A stretch of 64,000 bases of DNA from positions 84,465 through 148,464 of the forward strand of contig NZ_JBQKLQ010000008.1 of assembly GCF_052116145.1 (NCBI RefSeq). Reading direction: 5' to 3'. The position numbers and the translations under genes are program-made. A model generated the notes under the pieces. The model searched no databases. It had not been told where the DNA came from and saw only the letters and a list, made by a program, of their open reading frames with translations. The stretch comes from Fundicoccus sp052116145 (GTDB taxonomy: Bacteria; Bacillota; Bacilli; Lactobacillales; Aerococcaceae). Shown one piece after another: positions 34,349-43,184 of the stretch (positions are counted from its first letter, which is position 1; every line of letters begins with the position of its first letter).

Positions 34349-35176
34349 ATGTATATTTCAAACGTGAACTCTGCCTCTATCAAATTGAAATCGATAGAAT
34401 CAGAAAAAACTGCCGTTACTGAAACTCAGACAATCCAATCAGATGACCAACTAATTCTATTGTATATCCATAAAGGCGCACTAAACTATAAACACGATGG
34501 CCACCAAGGTGAAATTAAGAAAAGAGATTTGGTCATTCTTAATCCGCACCAGACAATTGAAATCGAACCTATTCGTAAAATTGAGTGGATTCAAATTAGA
34601 TTGACTGGCATTCTATTTACTTCTTCTTTAGAAATCAACTCAGCTAACCAACTGTTTATTATCTCTGATACAAGCCAAACACTCAAACAATATTTAGATT
34701 TAGCTTTGATTGAAAAAGACCAACGTTTCCGTGGTTCTGAGATTATTCTCAAGAAATTACTTGAATGTGTGATGGTACATATCTTAAGGAATAACGAATT
34801 ATCGATTAAAGACTCAAGTGTTCAAGTTAAACACAGTGAAATCGAAACGATTCAACAGTATATTCGAGATAACTATTCTCAAAAGTTATCACTTGATGAT
34901 TTATCTGAGCTAGTAAATATTAATAAGTACTATTTAATCAGACTGTTCAAACAACAGACAGGTTTATCACCTATTGATTATCTTATTCATGTTAGACTTG
35001 CCGAAGCTGAAAAATTACTTGCACATTCAAACGTGACGATTTCAAAAATTTCAGACATGGTGGGCTTCCACTCCCCTTCACATTTCTCAAAAACTTTCAA
35101 AGAAAGCAATCACTGTACTCCTTCTATCTATCGTAAACGTTATGCAAATAAAAACGAATCAACTGAAATCCTATAA
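34349..35176 (+). CDS. AraC-family transcriptional regulator
   Basis: 275 residues with GGAGGG before ATG. The N-terminal half (about 30-110) is a cupin-like sensor without the usual His pair (LILLYIHKGALNYKHDGHQG, VILNPHQTIEIEP). The C-terminal HTH pair is at about 170-265: KLSLDDLSELVNINKYYLIR, LFKQQTGLSPIDYLIHVRLA, VTISKISDMVGFHSPSHFSK. It diverges from the iron alcohol dehydrogenase gene, its most likely target. It ends at a terminator shared with rlmA. Inducer unknown. Confidence 0.88.
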   Translation: MYISNVNSASIKLKSIESEKTAVTETQTIQSDDQLILLYIHKGALNYKHDGHQGEIKKRDLVILNPHQTIEIEPIRKIEWIQIRLTGILFTSSLEINSANQLFIISDTSQTLKQYLDLALIEKDQRFRGSEIILKKLLECVMVHILRNNELSIKDSSVQVKHSEIETIQQYIRDNYSQKLSLDDLSELVNINKYYLIRLFKQQTGLSPIDYLIHVRLAEAEKLLAHSNVTISKISDMVGFHSPSHFSKTFKESNHCTPSIYRKRYANKNESTEIL

Positions 35177-35249
35177 TAAAAAAGACCTTGATAGAAGCAA
35201 TCATTCTAGTATTCTAGAATTTTCTACTTCTAACAAGGTTTATTTTTTT
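35177..35249. terminator. Bidirectional terminator between araC-type gene and rlmA
   Basis: ACCTTG-TAGAAG and CTTCTA-CAAGGT arms with a smaller TTCTAGTATTCTAGAA hairpin inside; A-run on one side and T-run on the other. It overlaps the last codons of rlmA by a few bases. Confidence 0.7.
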
Positions 35250-36127
35250 CGATGAATTAGCACAGTTACATCTAAAGTAATCTTAAGGCCTAGACTATCT
35301 AGTAAGTCTTTTCTTTGTTCTTCGCTTAAGCGCCAGGTTAAAGGCGTCATTTCAATTAGTGCTTGCATTTGCTCGCTAGTCAAATCAACGGTATCTTGAA
35401 TCCGTTCTACTTTTGCATCGGCATAATGCTTCATGAAAGTTTCGACAATAAGAGTATTATCATAAGATTCATCTTCTAAATGCCCGAACTCAGCTAGCTT
35501 ATTTCTAATTTCTTTCAAGTAGCCTGCATTTGGCACTATTTTGATCAAGTGGCCGTTGGGTTTTAGGACACGATTGAATTCTTCATAGTTTGCTGGTGAA
35601 AGAATAGATAAAATCACATCAAACTGTTGATTGGCAAATGGTAATTGCGTCAAATCTGCTACTAAAGAGAGCATATGACCGTTATAATCACTCGCCAATT
35701 GAATGCCTGCTTTGGCTAAGTCGATGCCTATTAGTTGAGAATCGACTGGTAAATGCTGTTTTAATTGTTGTAAATGACTGCCTTCTCCGCTTCCGGCATC
35801 CAGTATAGCTAGTGGTCTTGACGCATCATCGCTTACCAATTCAATTAAGCGTCGATGTAATTGATGATACAAGTTGCTATGCGTTATGATTAAACGTCTT
35901 GAAGAAAAGAGGGCTTGATCGTAGCGATTAGACATAGATTTATGAGCTAAAAAGTAATAACCCTGTTTACTCATGTCAAATTGATGCCCATTTGGGCAAG
36001 TCAAACTCTTCTCATTTAATGTCAACGCTTCTTGGCAATGAATACATTGAAATTGAACGTGATTAACTTGTTCAAACCAATGAAGTGTTCGGTCACTTTT
36101 GCTCATCGAGGTTAAATCTACTTGCAT
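35240..36127 (-). CDS. rlmA: 23S rRNA (guanine-N1)-methyltransferase RlmA-like
   Basis: 295 residues from ATG 36127, with AAAGGAG six bases upstream; the frame upstream to 36190 lacks a site. An N-terminal zinc finger (CIHCQEALTLNEKSLTCPNG, about 29-48, then His) binds RNA. The SAM domain has ILDAGSGEGSHL (about 105) and DVILSILSPANYEEFNRVLK (about 175). RlmA proteins methylate helix 35 of 23S rRNA (G745 or G748), affecting macrolide and tylosin binding. Lies downstream of glmM but with its own ribosome site and an 80-base gap. Confidence 0.88.
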   Translation of the reverse strand: MQVDLTSMSKSDRTLHWFEQVNHVQFQCIHCQEALTLNEKSLTCPNGHQFDMSKQGYYFLAHKSMSNRYDQALFSSRRLIITHSNLYHQLHRRLIELVSDDASRPLAILDAGSGEGSHLQQLKQHLPVDSQLIGIDLAKAGIQLASDYNGHMLSLVADLTQLPFANQQFDVILSILSPANYEEFNRVLKPNGHLIKIVPNAGYLKEIRNKLAEFGHLEDESYDNTLIVETFMKHYADAKVERIQDTVDLTSEQMQALIEMTPLTWRLSEEQRKDLLDSLGLKITLDVTVLIHRKK

Positions 36128-36210
36128 AAGTTTCTCCTTTTGAATCTTATAAAAAAGTGATGCCAGTGCGTATTTACACACCTGCATCACTTAGTCATTA
36201 AAGTTAATTA

Positions 36211-37566
36211 TTATTCAATTCCACGAACTTCACGAATGACATCTGCAATTTGGTCGACATAAGTATTCACTTTTTCATGTGTGGACGCTTCTGCCATTAC
36301 ACGCAATAATGGTTCAGTTCCACTTGGTCGAACTAAGATACGCCCATCGCCATTCATTTCGCTTTCTACCGCTTCAATGATTGCTTTTACTTCTGGCTCG
36401 TCCATCACTGTATGTTTGTCACGTACGCGAATGTTAACCAGTTTTTGAGGGAAAATAGTCACTTCCGCAGCAAGTTCTGATAATGATTTGCCTGTTTCTT
36501 TCATAACAGAAAGTAATTGAACTGCTGAAAGTAAGCCATCACCGGTCGTATTTAGGTTTAAAAACACAATATGACCTGATTGCTCGCCACCTAATGTATA
36601 CTTACCTTTACGCATCTCTTCAACAACATAACGGTCACCTACTTGAGCTTTCAGTGCCACCATACCATTTTCTTCGATTGCTTTATGGAAGCCAATGTTA
36701 CTCATAACAGTTGATACAATTGTGTTATCCGCTAAGCGACCTTTGCTCTTCAAGTGTTTACCACAGATAAACATAATTTTATCTCCATCAACTAATTCGC
36801 CATTCTCATCAACAGCAATTAATCGATCGCCGTCTCCGTCAAAGGCTAAACCAACTTGTGCGCCTTTTTCTTTAACGAATTCTTGTAAGGCTTCTGGATG
36901 TGTTGATCCTACACCATCATTAATGTTAAGACCATTTGGTCGGTCACCCATTGTATAGAAATCAGTTTCTAAATCAGCGAATAATTGGTTAATTAATGGT
37001 GCTGTTGCACCATTAGCTGCGTCGACACAAACTGAAATGCCTTCTAAATCACTAGAGATTGTCGTTTGTAAGAATTGAACGTATTTAATAGTACCTTCCG
37101 GGAATTCATCAACTGTTCCTAAACCTTCTGTACTTGGGCGTGGTAAGTCATCTGCTTGTGAGTCTAATAAGGCTTCGATTTCATATTCTTGGTCATCAGA
37201 TAATTTAAAGCCGTCTGCTCCGAAGAATTTAATTCCATTATCTTGAGCTGGGTTATGTGATGCACTAATCATCACTCCCGCTACCGCATTTTGCGTACGA
37301 GTTAAATAAGAAACAGCCGGTGTTGGCACAACGCCTAATTGCATTACTTCAATCCCAACGGATAGTAAGCCAGAAATTAAAGCTGCTTCTAGTAATTGTC
37401 CAGATATTCTTGTATCACGAGCCACTAACACACGTGGATGTTCGATTTCTGGAGCATGTTGCATCAGAATGTAACCCCCAAAGCGTCCTAATTTAAAAGC
37501 TAATTCGGGTGTTAATTCCTCATTGGCAACACCTCTAACACCATCTGTACCAAAATATTTTCCCAT
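36211..37566 (-). CDS. glmM: Phosphoglucosamine mutase
   Basis: 451 residues, full length. It interconverts glucosamine-6-P and glucosamine-1-P for UDP-GlcNAc and cell-wall synthesis. Motifs: GTDGVRGVAN (residue 6), catalytic serine loop VMISASHNPAQDNGIKFFG (Ser about 101), metal loop AFDGDGDRLIAVD (about 240), sugar loop LGGEQSGHIV (about 325) and phosphate loop RPSGTEPLLRVM (about 415). Last gene of the conserved cdaA-cdaR-glmM cluster; in relatives GlmM binds and restrains CdaA. Links here to nagA/nagB, which run the opposite direction. Confidence 0.97.
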   Translation of the reverse strand: MGKYFGTDGVRGVANEELTPELAFKLGRFGGYILMQHAPEIEHPRVLVARDTRISGQLLEAALISGLLSVGIEVMQLGVVPTPAVSYLTRTQNAVAGVMISASHNPAQDNGIKFFGADGFKLSDDQEYEIEALLDSQADDLPRPSTEGLGTVDEFPEGTIKYVQFLQTTISSDLEGISVCVDAANGATAPLINQLFADLETDFYTMGDRPNGLNINDGVGSTHPEALQEFVKEKGAQVGLAFDGDGDRLIAVDENGELVDGDKIMFICGKHLKSKGRLADNTIVSTVMSNIGFHKAIEENGMVALKAQVGDRYVVEEMRKGKYTLGGEQSGHIVFLNLNTTGDGLLSAVQLLSVMKETGKSLSELAAEVTIFPQKLVNIRVRDKHTVMDEPEVKAIIEAVESEMNGDGRILVRPSGTEPLLRVMAEASTHEKVNTYVDQIADVIREVRGIE

Positions 37567-37638
37567 TGTATAAATTCTCCTAACTTTCTTGAAATTAATT
37601 TCATTTTAATTGAATAAAGTAAATGACTTGTCTCGGCT

Positions 37639-38757
37639 TTATTCGGATGATTCGGATGTTTCAGATTGTGAAGCACTACTTTCAGTTGATTCCGAAGTCG
37701 TTTCGTTCGGAGTTGAAGACTCGACAGGGCTTTCTTCCGAGATAACTTCACTTGTCGATTCAACTGTCTCTTCAGACTCTACAGATTCTTCTATCGTTAG
37801 TGGGGTTAAGGTCACAAGTACTTCACTTTGGTCAATACTACTACTGATAATCGTTTCAGGTAGCTCTAAGTAACCCGTAACGGTCCCAGTTTCTGTCAAT
37901 GCTGACACATCTACCGAAACATTAATACCGTTAATCTGATCGAGCACCGATTGATTAGCTTGTAAGTTGACTGTTGCCGGCCCTGAAAATTTATAAGCAT
38001 ACGTATACTTCTCAGGATTTTCACCAACTGGAATAATCGATAAGCTGACTTCTTTGACAATCGGGCGTACTTCTACATCCGCATCAATTTCAGTCGCACT
38101 TGCATTGATATCTAGTAATTGACCTTCACTGTTTAAAATTTGAAGACGATATTTCTGTATAAAATTCTCTGTTTGAGGGCTATCACTGCTTATTTTAATC
38201 ACCACTTGTTCAATTTCCGCAATCGTTTCAGCCTTACCTGTTAACGTAACTTCTGCTAATGATAAGTTAACTTCTCCAATTTTATAACCTTCAGCGACCA
38301 AATTATCGGCGATAATATAATCAACTGGAACCGTGATCGTCTCTCGACGTGATATTTGTACCACATGGCGAACTGGTGTGATTTGATACTCAACTTCTTC
38401 TGGTAGGCCTGTCGCTATTAAACGAATCGTTTGACGACCGGTTGATATCCCTCGCAGATCTTCAGTTTGAACGATGAAATCTTCAATCGTGACTTGAGCG
38501 ATAATATTACGCGGCCCTGTCAATTTGACCGTCACACTCTCAGGCAATTCACTGACAAAGACATCTTCATCGTGATCTCCTAAATAGACTGGCACATTCG
38601 AAATGGTTTCACTTGTTTCAATGCTAGCAAATTGTTGATTGCTAATTGCTTGAAATTGATCGCTGTTTTCAGAAGATACGAAAGCGTATAAGAACAATGC
38701 AAAGACAAAAGAAATAATTCTGACAAACCATATATTATCGAATACTGATTGTTTCAT
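37639..38757 (-). CDS. cdaR: CdaA regulatory protein with YbbR repeats
   Basis: 372 residues. One N-terminal membrane segment (about 8-26, WFVRIISFVFALFLYAFVSS), then extracytoplasmic YbbR repeats of about 85 residues each (for example VPVYLGDHDEDVFVSELPES..VTVKLTGPRNIIAQV; VPVDYIIADNLVAEGYKIGE; LSIIPVGENPEKYTYAYKFS). The last 60 residues are almost only Ser, Glu and Thr, an acidic flexible tail. CdaR modulates the diadenylate cyclase CdaA from outside the membrane. Two bases separate it from cdaA. Confidence 0.93.
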   Translation of the reverse strand: MKQSVFDNIWFVRIISFVFALFLYAFVSSENSDQFQAISNQQFASIETSETISNVPVYLGDHDEDVFVSELPESVTVKLTGPRNIIAQVTIEDFIVQTEDLRGISTGRQTIRLIATGLPEEVEYQITPVRHVVQISRRETITVPVDYIIADNLVAEGYKIGEVNLSLAEVTLTGKAETIAEIEQVVIKISSDSPQTENFIQKYRLQILNSEGQLLDINASATEIDADVEVRPIVKEVSLSIIPVGENPEKYTYAYKFSGPATVNLQANQSVLDQINGINVSVDVSALTETGTVTGYLELPETIISSSIDQSEVLVTLTPLTIEESVESEETVESTSEVISEESPVESSTPNETTSESTESSASQSETSESSE

Positions 38758-38759
38758 TA

Positions 38760-39611
38760 TTACTTACCACCTTTCTGAGTAAATTTGGCGGTAAAAAAAT
38801 TACGAATATCATCGAAAATATCTTGTTCGCTATCATCTTCGTCACTAACCATTAGATTTTGGTCTAATAAAAAGCGTAAGTTCTTCTGATCCAAATCACG
38901 GTGCAGATGATCATGTTTTACCATACTGATACTTCCCGTTTCTTCGGATACTATTAACGTCAAAGCATCGGTCACTTCACCCAAACCAATCGCTGCACGG
39001 TGACGTGTCCCTAATTCTTTTGGAATCAGACTACTTTCCGAAAGCGGAAGATAACAAGATGCTGCAGCAATACGATAGTTTGAAATAATAACCGCTCCGT
39101 CATGCAAAGGAGTGTTAGGAACAAATATATTAATCAGCAATTGATTACTAATTTCAGAGTGCATCACCGTTCCGGTTTCAATATACTCTTCTAGCTTATC
39201 GTTAGCTTCAATTGAAATTAGCGCACCAATTTTTCGTTTTGACATGTATAAAAGTGCATTTTCTAAATCATCAATTAATTTTTGACTAGGATTCTTTTGA
39301 TTGCGACGGTTTCTAAAGAGATTCCGTCCTAAATTCTCAAGCGCTTTTCGTAACTCAGGCTGGAATAAAATAATTGAGGCAACGACTCCCCAAGAAATAA
39401 TCTGACCAAGCAACCAATCAATGGTTTGCAAACCGAGCGTCGAACTGATGAATTTAGCCGCAATTATGATTGCTACACCTTTTAGCAAATTCATTGCCCT
39501 TGTACCGCGTGCATAGATAATTAGACGGTAAATCAAGTACCAAACCAATAGGACATCTAGAATACTAGATAATGGACGATTCGTAAAAAAGTTAATTATC
39601 CAATCTATCAC
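38760..39611 (-). CDS. cdaA: Diadenylate cyclase CdaA (c-di-AMP synthase)
   Basis: 283 residues. Three N-terminal membrane segments (about 10-85), then a DAC domain. Catalytic motifs PLHDGAVIISN (about 172, DGA) and ELGTRHRAAIGLGEVTDAL (about 205, RHR) are intact. It makes cyclic di-AMP from two ATP at the membrane; the messenger controls potassium, osmolyte uptake and wall homeostasis. First gene of cdaA-cdaR-glmM. Confidence 0.96.
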   Translation of the reverse strand: MIDWIINFFTNRPLSSILDVLLVWYLIYRLIIYARGTRAMNLLKGVAIIIAAKFISSTLGLQTIDWLLGQIISWGVVASIILFQPELRKALENLGRNLFRNRRNQKNPSQKLIDDLENALLYMSKRKIGALISIEANDKLEEYIETGTVMHSEISNQLLINIFVPNTPLHDGAVIISNYRIAAASCYLPLSESSLIPKELGTRHRAAIGLGEVTDALTLIVSEETGSISMVKHDHLHRDLDQKNLRFLLDQNLMVSDEDDSEQDIFDDIRNFFTAKFTQKGGK

Positions 39612-39737
39612 AGTATCACCACCTTATTTTCATTTCTCTGTTTTATTATAACATATTCTTGATGAGTCTCTCTTCTAACATCTTTTATTATAACAGTATC
39701 AAATCATCCGATAAAGCCTTCAAACATTACAATAAAA

Positions 39738-39785
39738 TAAAAAAAACACTTTAATAGACTTTGAGTCAGCCATTTAAAGTGTTTG
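39738..39785 (-). terminator. Terminator after yidD
   Basis: AACACTTTAA pairs with TTTAAAGTGTT; on the minus strand the hairpin begins just after the yidD stop and is followed by a long U-rich run (39733-39747). Confidence 0.8.
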
Positions 39786-39788
39786 GTT

Positions 39789-40067
39789 TTAATGCGTATG
39801 GTGTGTATGGTCACACGTTTCGTTTTTTGAAGGATATTGACGTTTGAATGTGAAATGATCAGGAACGGGATCACGTCCCCCTTTAAAAAATGGATTACAT
39901 CTCAAAATTCGAACAAAGCCCATTAGGCTCCCTTTTAAAGCACCATGGCGCTCGACTGCTTGAATGGTATAACTCGAACAAGTCGGATAATAACGACAAC
40001 TTGGTGGAAACGCTGGTGAAATAAACTTCTGATAAAAGCGAACTATACTGATAATTATTCTTTTCAT
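39789..40067 (-). CDS. yidD: Membrane protein insertion efficiency factor YidD
   Basis: 92 residues. Core YidD signature: IRFYQKFISPAFPPSCRYYP, TCSSYTIQAVERHGALKGSL, LRCNPFFKGGRDPVPDHF. YidD aids YidC-dependent insertion of membrane proteins at the inner leaflet. The C-terminus ends in CDHTHHTH, a His-rich tail seen variably in the family and of unknown role. Follows the VTT-domain gene by 23 bases, possibly one transcript. Confidence 0.93.
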   Translation of the reverse strand: MKRIIISIVRFYQKFISPAFPPSCRYYPTCSSYTIQAVERHGALKGSLMGFVRILRCNPFFKGGRDPVPDHFTFKRQYPSKNETCDHTHHTH

Positions 40068-40090
40068 TTACATCATACTTTCTATATGAA

Positions 40091-40702
40091 CTACCAACCA
40101 AAAAATAAGTCAGCAAAAAATTTAATAATATTAGAAGACATAAAAGTGAAAACAAATAAAGAAATCGGCCGGTAAAATAGAACCAGTTTGAAAAATTCTT
40201 TAAATGACATCTTAGACATTCCAGAAATAATACAGAAAATATCATCTGGAAAAATTGGTAAGATAAAACCTACAATTAACAGCTTCTTAAAGCCGTTCCC
40301 GCGGTCCATTCTTTCTTTGTAGCGTAGATAGGTTTTGTCATCAATAAAGGCTAACAAGAAACCTTCTCCGAATCGACGGCCTAAGTAGAAATTAATACTC
40401 GAACCAATCAACATGCCAATACAATTGAATACAAACCCCCACCAATGTCCGAAAATTAAATCACCTATCACATTTGTTAAGCCAAAGGGAATAATCGGAT
40501 AAATAATTTGCGAAATTTGAACGAGTATAAAAATGATTGGACCAAAGAAGCCTAGCTTAATCAACAAATCACCAAAGCCGCCTCCTGGTCTAAAATACGT
40601 TGATTGGAGAATAAAATAAGCGCCAATAAGCGTGATGATTATTCCAAGTATGGTTGTTATGCGAATAATTTGTCGCTTTTGCTCTAAAGTTAATGAAAAC
40701 AT
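40091..40702 (-). CDS. TVP38/TMEM64 (VTT domain) family membrane protein
   Basis: 203 residues from ATG 40702 with AAAGGAG six bases upstream. Five to six membrane segments. The VTT core shows IIPFGLTNVIGDLIFGHWWG (about 85), GSSINFYLGRRFGEGFLLAF (about 105) and FILPIFPDDIFCIISGMSKM (about 155), matching the GxG/RRFG motifs of the SNARE-associated/DedA-related group. Members are thought to scramble or transport lipids; here function is unassigned. Upstream of yidD. Confidence 0.88.
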   Translation of the reverse strand: MFSLTLEQKRQIIRITTILGIIITLIGAYFILQSTYFRPGGGFGDLLIKLGFFGPIIFILVQISQIIYPIIPFGLTNVIGDLIFGHWWGFVFNCIGMLIGSSINFYLGRRFGEGFLLAFIDDKTYLRYKERMDRGNGFKKLLIVGFILPIFPDDIFCIISGMSKMSFKEFFKLVLFYRPISLFVFTFMSSNIIKFFADLFFGW

Positions 40703-40880
40703 ACGATTCTCCTTTTGAAAGTAATACATATTTGTTCCAATTATAAGATAAGATAAAAAAAGAAAAAGCGACTTTAGCCTTATTTGTATTCAATACTTTT
40801 AACTTTTACGTATTAACCATATAATAACGGTATATGTTATAAAAGCGTTTATAATTAAAATAACACAAAGGAGCGAAATT

Positions 40881-41984
40881 ATGTACCTTAATCGAATAAA
40901 AACCCTACTTAATGAAATGAATAAAGAAAATGTCGCTAATTTACTCATTAGCGATCCGACGAGCATCGCCTATTTAGTGTCTTACCACACGTCTCCAGGG
41001 GAACGTTTACTTTTACTGGACGTTCAACAAGATGGACGCCTTACCTTGTATCTCAACCAACTCTTTCCAGCTTTTGAGACTCAAGAATTACTTGAGGTGG
41101 TTGAAGTTAGCTATTACTCGGACGGAGAGCCTGTTCTTTCAAAGATAGCACAGTGCCTTAAGCTTGGAAAAACTGGGATTGATAAAAATTGGCCTAGTCA
41201 TTTCTTGTTAGATTTAATGCAAATTGTACCTGACTTCCAACCCGTTAAAGGCAGTTATTTAATCGATCAGTTACGCTCAATTAAAACTGATGATGAACAA
41301 GCTGCAATGAGAGTCGCTTCTTTAAAAAATGATCAAGCAATGGAAGAGCTTTTTAAGTTAATTCCTTTAGGGCTACCTGAAGATAAAATGGTTGCACACC
41401 TAGCAGGTTTATATTCGGCATTAGGCTGCGAAGGTTTTTCTTTTGAACCGATTATCGCTTACGGTGCTAATGGTGCCGATCCTCATCATGAAACCAATCA
41501 AGATCAACCTGATTTAGGGGAGAGTGTCGTCATAGACATCGGTAGTTTTTATCAAGGTTATGCCTCAGATATGACGCGAACCGTCTTTTACGGTCAACCA
41601 GATGACGAATCGCTTAAAATCTATCATACCGTTCGTTTAGCTAATGAAGCAGCTATTGCAATGATTAAACCTGGTGTCAAATTTTCAGAAATAGACTTAA
41701 CCGCTCGTAACATTATTGAAGAAGCAGGTTATGGCCCTCACTTTACACACCGTCTTGGCCACTCGATTGGTCGTGAAGTTCATGAAATTGGGGATGTCAG
41801 TCAACATAACCATGACCAAGTAAAAGTCGGAAATGTATTCTCAATTGAACCAGGTATTTATATCCCTGGAAAAATCGGCGTAAGGATTGAAGATTTAGTC
41901 ATTGTCACTGAGAATGGTTGCGAAGTGTTGAACCATGTGACAAAAGAACCACTCATATTCCAACCCAATCATTTAGAGAAATGA
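40881..41984 (+). CDS. pepQ: Xaa-Pro dipeptidase (M24B)
   Basis: 367 residues with AAAGGAGCG before ATG. Creatinase-like N-terminal domain (1-130) and a pita-bread catalytic domain. Metal ligands are visible: Asp in SVVIDIGSFYQGYASDMTRT (both Asp, about 215-225), His in HRLGHSIGREVHE (about 288), Glu in FSIEPGIYIPG (about 320) and Glu in GVRIEDLVIV (about 335). It splits dipeptides with C-terminal proline in the cytosol. Nine bases separate it from the PAP2 gene, suggesting cotranscription. Confidence 0.93.
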   Translation: MYLNRIKTLLNEMNKENVANLLISDPTSIAYLVSYHTSPGERLLLLDVQQDGRLTLYLNQLFPAFETQELLEVVEVSYYSDGEPVLSKIAQCLKLGKTGIDKNWPSHFLLDLMQIVPDFQPVKGSYLIDQLRSIKTDDEQAAMRVASLKNDQAMEELFKLIPLGLPEDKMVAHLAGLYSALGCEGFSFEPIIAYGANGADPHHETNQDQPDLGESVVIDIGSFYQGYASDMTRTVFYGQPDDESLKIYHTVRLANEAAIAMIKPGVKFSEIDLTARNIIEEAGYGPHFTHRLGHSIGREVHEIGDVSQHNHDQVKVGNVFSIEPGIYIPGKIGVRIEDLVIVTENGCEVLNHVTKEPLIFQPNHLEK

Positions 41985-41993
41985 GGCTAGTAA

Positions 41994-42668
41994 ATGGAGA
42001 CAAATCCCTATTACAGAAGTTTTAAGCATACTCTCTTGCTGAGTTTTGTTTTAGTGATTCCTTTTCTGATTCTTTGCGTGATGGGAATCTTTGACAGCTA
42101 TATTTTACAAGTGTTTGACACATCAATCGGCAGTTTGTTTTACAATCGTGGGAGCGACTTATTAACAAAAATAGTAATAGCTTTTACTACAATTGGTAAC
42201 CCAATGTCCGTTGCCCTCATTGTGTTGGCTATCGCAGTGCTTGTTTTAGTCATTCAACGCGATTGGAAAAGCACACTGTGGTATATCCTGACTGTCTTTT
42301 TAGGAGCAGCTGTTTTGAACAGCTTAGTAAAAAATGTTTTCCAAAGAGTTCGTCCTGAATTGACTCACTTAATCGAACAAGAAGGTCACTCTTTTCCAAG
42401 TGGACATGCTATGGGAGCTGTCATTTATTTCGGAGCACTCGCTTATTTAATCTATTATTTCTCACAGAATAAGTCATCCCAAGTAAAACAAAGCCTAATG
42501 GGTTTAACTGTTATTTTTGTTCTTTTAATGGGTATTAGCCGTTTATATTTAGGCGTTCATTACCCAAGTGATGTGTTAGGTGGCTATTCATTGGGCAGTG
42601 CTTTTCTAGTATTGGCCATTGATTATCATCGTCGCTGGCTTCATGCAAACAAGTCTTCGAAGTTTTAG
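41994..42668 (+). CDS. PAP2-family phosphatase
   Basis: 224 residues, about six membrane segments. The three PAP2 motifs are complete: KNVFQRVRPE (about 113), SFPSGHAMGAV (about 134) and SRLYLGVHYPSDVLGGY (about 183). Enzymes of this type dephosphorylate undecaprenyl pyrophosphate (BcrC) or phosphatidylglycerophosphate outside the membrane. Either role fits a Gram-positive; sequence alone does not decide. Probably cotranscribed with pepQ. Confidence 0.92.
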   Translation: METNPYYRSFKHTLLLSFVLVIPFLILCVMGIFDSYILQVFDTSIGSLFYNRGSDLLTKIVIAFTTIGNPMSVALIVLAIAVLVLVIQRDWKSTLWYILTVFLGAAVLNSLVKNVFQRVRPELTHLIEQEGHSFPSGHAMGAVIYFGALAYLIYYFSQNKSSQVKQSLMGLTVIFVLLMGISRLYLGVHYPSDVLGGYSLGSAFLVLAIDYHRRWLHANKSSKF

Positions 42669-42775
42669 CTTGGTACGATATATGCTATAATAAAAGAAAG
42701 AAAGTGGCTTAGTTACATCTGTCTAAACATCAGTATTTGTTTGTCTCTACGTATGTCCTCATTAAGGAGATGATA

Positions 42776-42940
42776 ATGATGAATGAACTATTGAAGCAAT
42801 ATTTCGATGCGTTTCATGAATCTTTTCCTGTGTCTGATTTTAAAGGCAGCCGTGAAGAATTAGAAGAAGTACTCCGTCGCTGTATAGAAAGTGGAATCGC
42901 TTATCATGACGACTATCTTGGGCCAGAAGAATTTGAATAA
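42776..42940 (+). CDS. Small acidic protein of unknown function (54 aa)
   Basis: Starts at ATG 42776 (a second ATG follows at once) with AAGGAG six bases upstream; the open frame from 42737 lacks a site. The product is hydrophilic, helical and acidic (LLKQYFDAFHESFPVSDFKG, EELEEVLRRCIESGIAYHDD). No family recognised. It ends at the terminator 42944-42993. Confidence 0.65.
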   Translation: MMNELLKQYFDAFHESFPVSDFKGSREELEEVLRRCIESGIAYHDDYLGPEEFE

Positions 42941-42943
42941 AAA

Positions 42944-42993
42944 TAAAGCATTTATAGGCTACGTCACAGTGACTGGCCTATAAATGCTTTTTA
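42944..42993. terminator. Bidirectional terminator between two small genes
   Basis: AAAGCATTTATAGGC pairs with GCCTATAAATGCTTT with an inner GTCAC/GTGAC stem; T-run on the plus side and the minus-strand stop of the next small gene immediately adjacent. Confidence 0.85.
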
Positions 42994-43155
42994 TTATTTT
43001 CTGATACCTGACATACCTACACCAATCGCAATTCCAATCGCGATTCCTACGCCTATATTCTTCATGGCTAAACCAATGACAATACCGACGATTAATCCAA
43101 TGATAATACCGAAGCCGCTTTTTTTTAGAGGTTTCCCATTTTTATGATGACTCAT
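42994..43155 (-). CDS. Small glycine-zipper membrane protein (53 aa)
   Basis: ATG at 43155 preceded by AGGAG seven bases upstream. The product starts MSHHKNGKPLKKSGFG and then has about 36 residues of Ile/Val with Gly every three to four positions (IIIGLIVGIVIGLAM, VGIAIGIAIGVGMSG), ending IRK. This predicts one or two membrane helices with GxxxG packing. Convergent with the 54-residue gene and sharing its terminator. No family recognised; missed by length cut-offs. Confidence 0.7.
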   Translation of the reverse strand: MSHHKNGKPLKKSGFGIIIGLIVGIVIGLAMKNIGVGIAIGIAIGVGMSGIRK

Positions 43156-43184
43156 ATCCCCACTCCTCAGTTTTTTTCAGTTTA

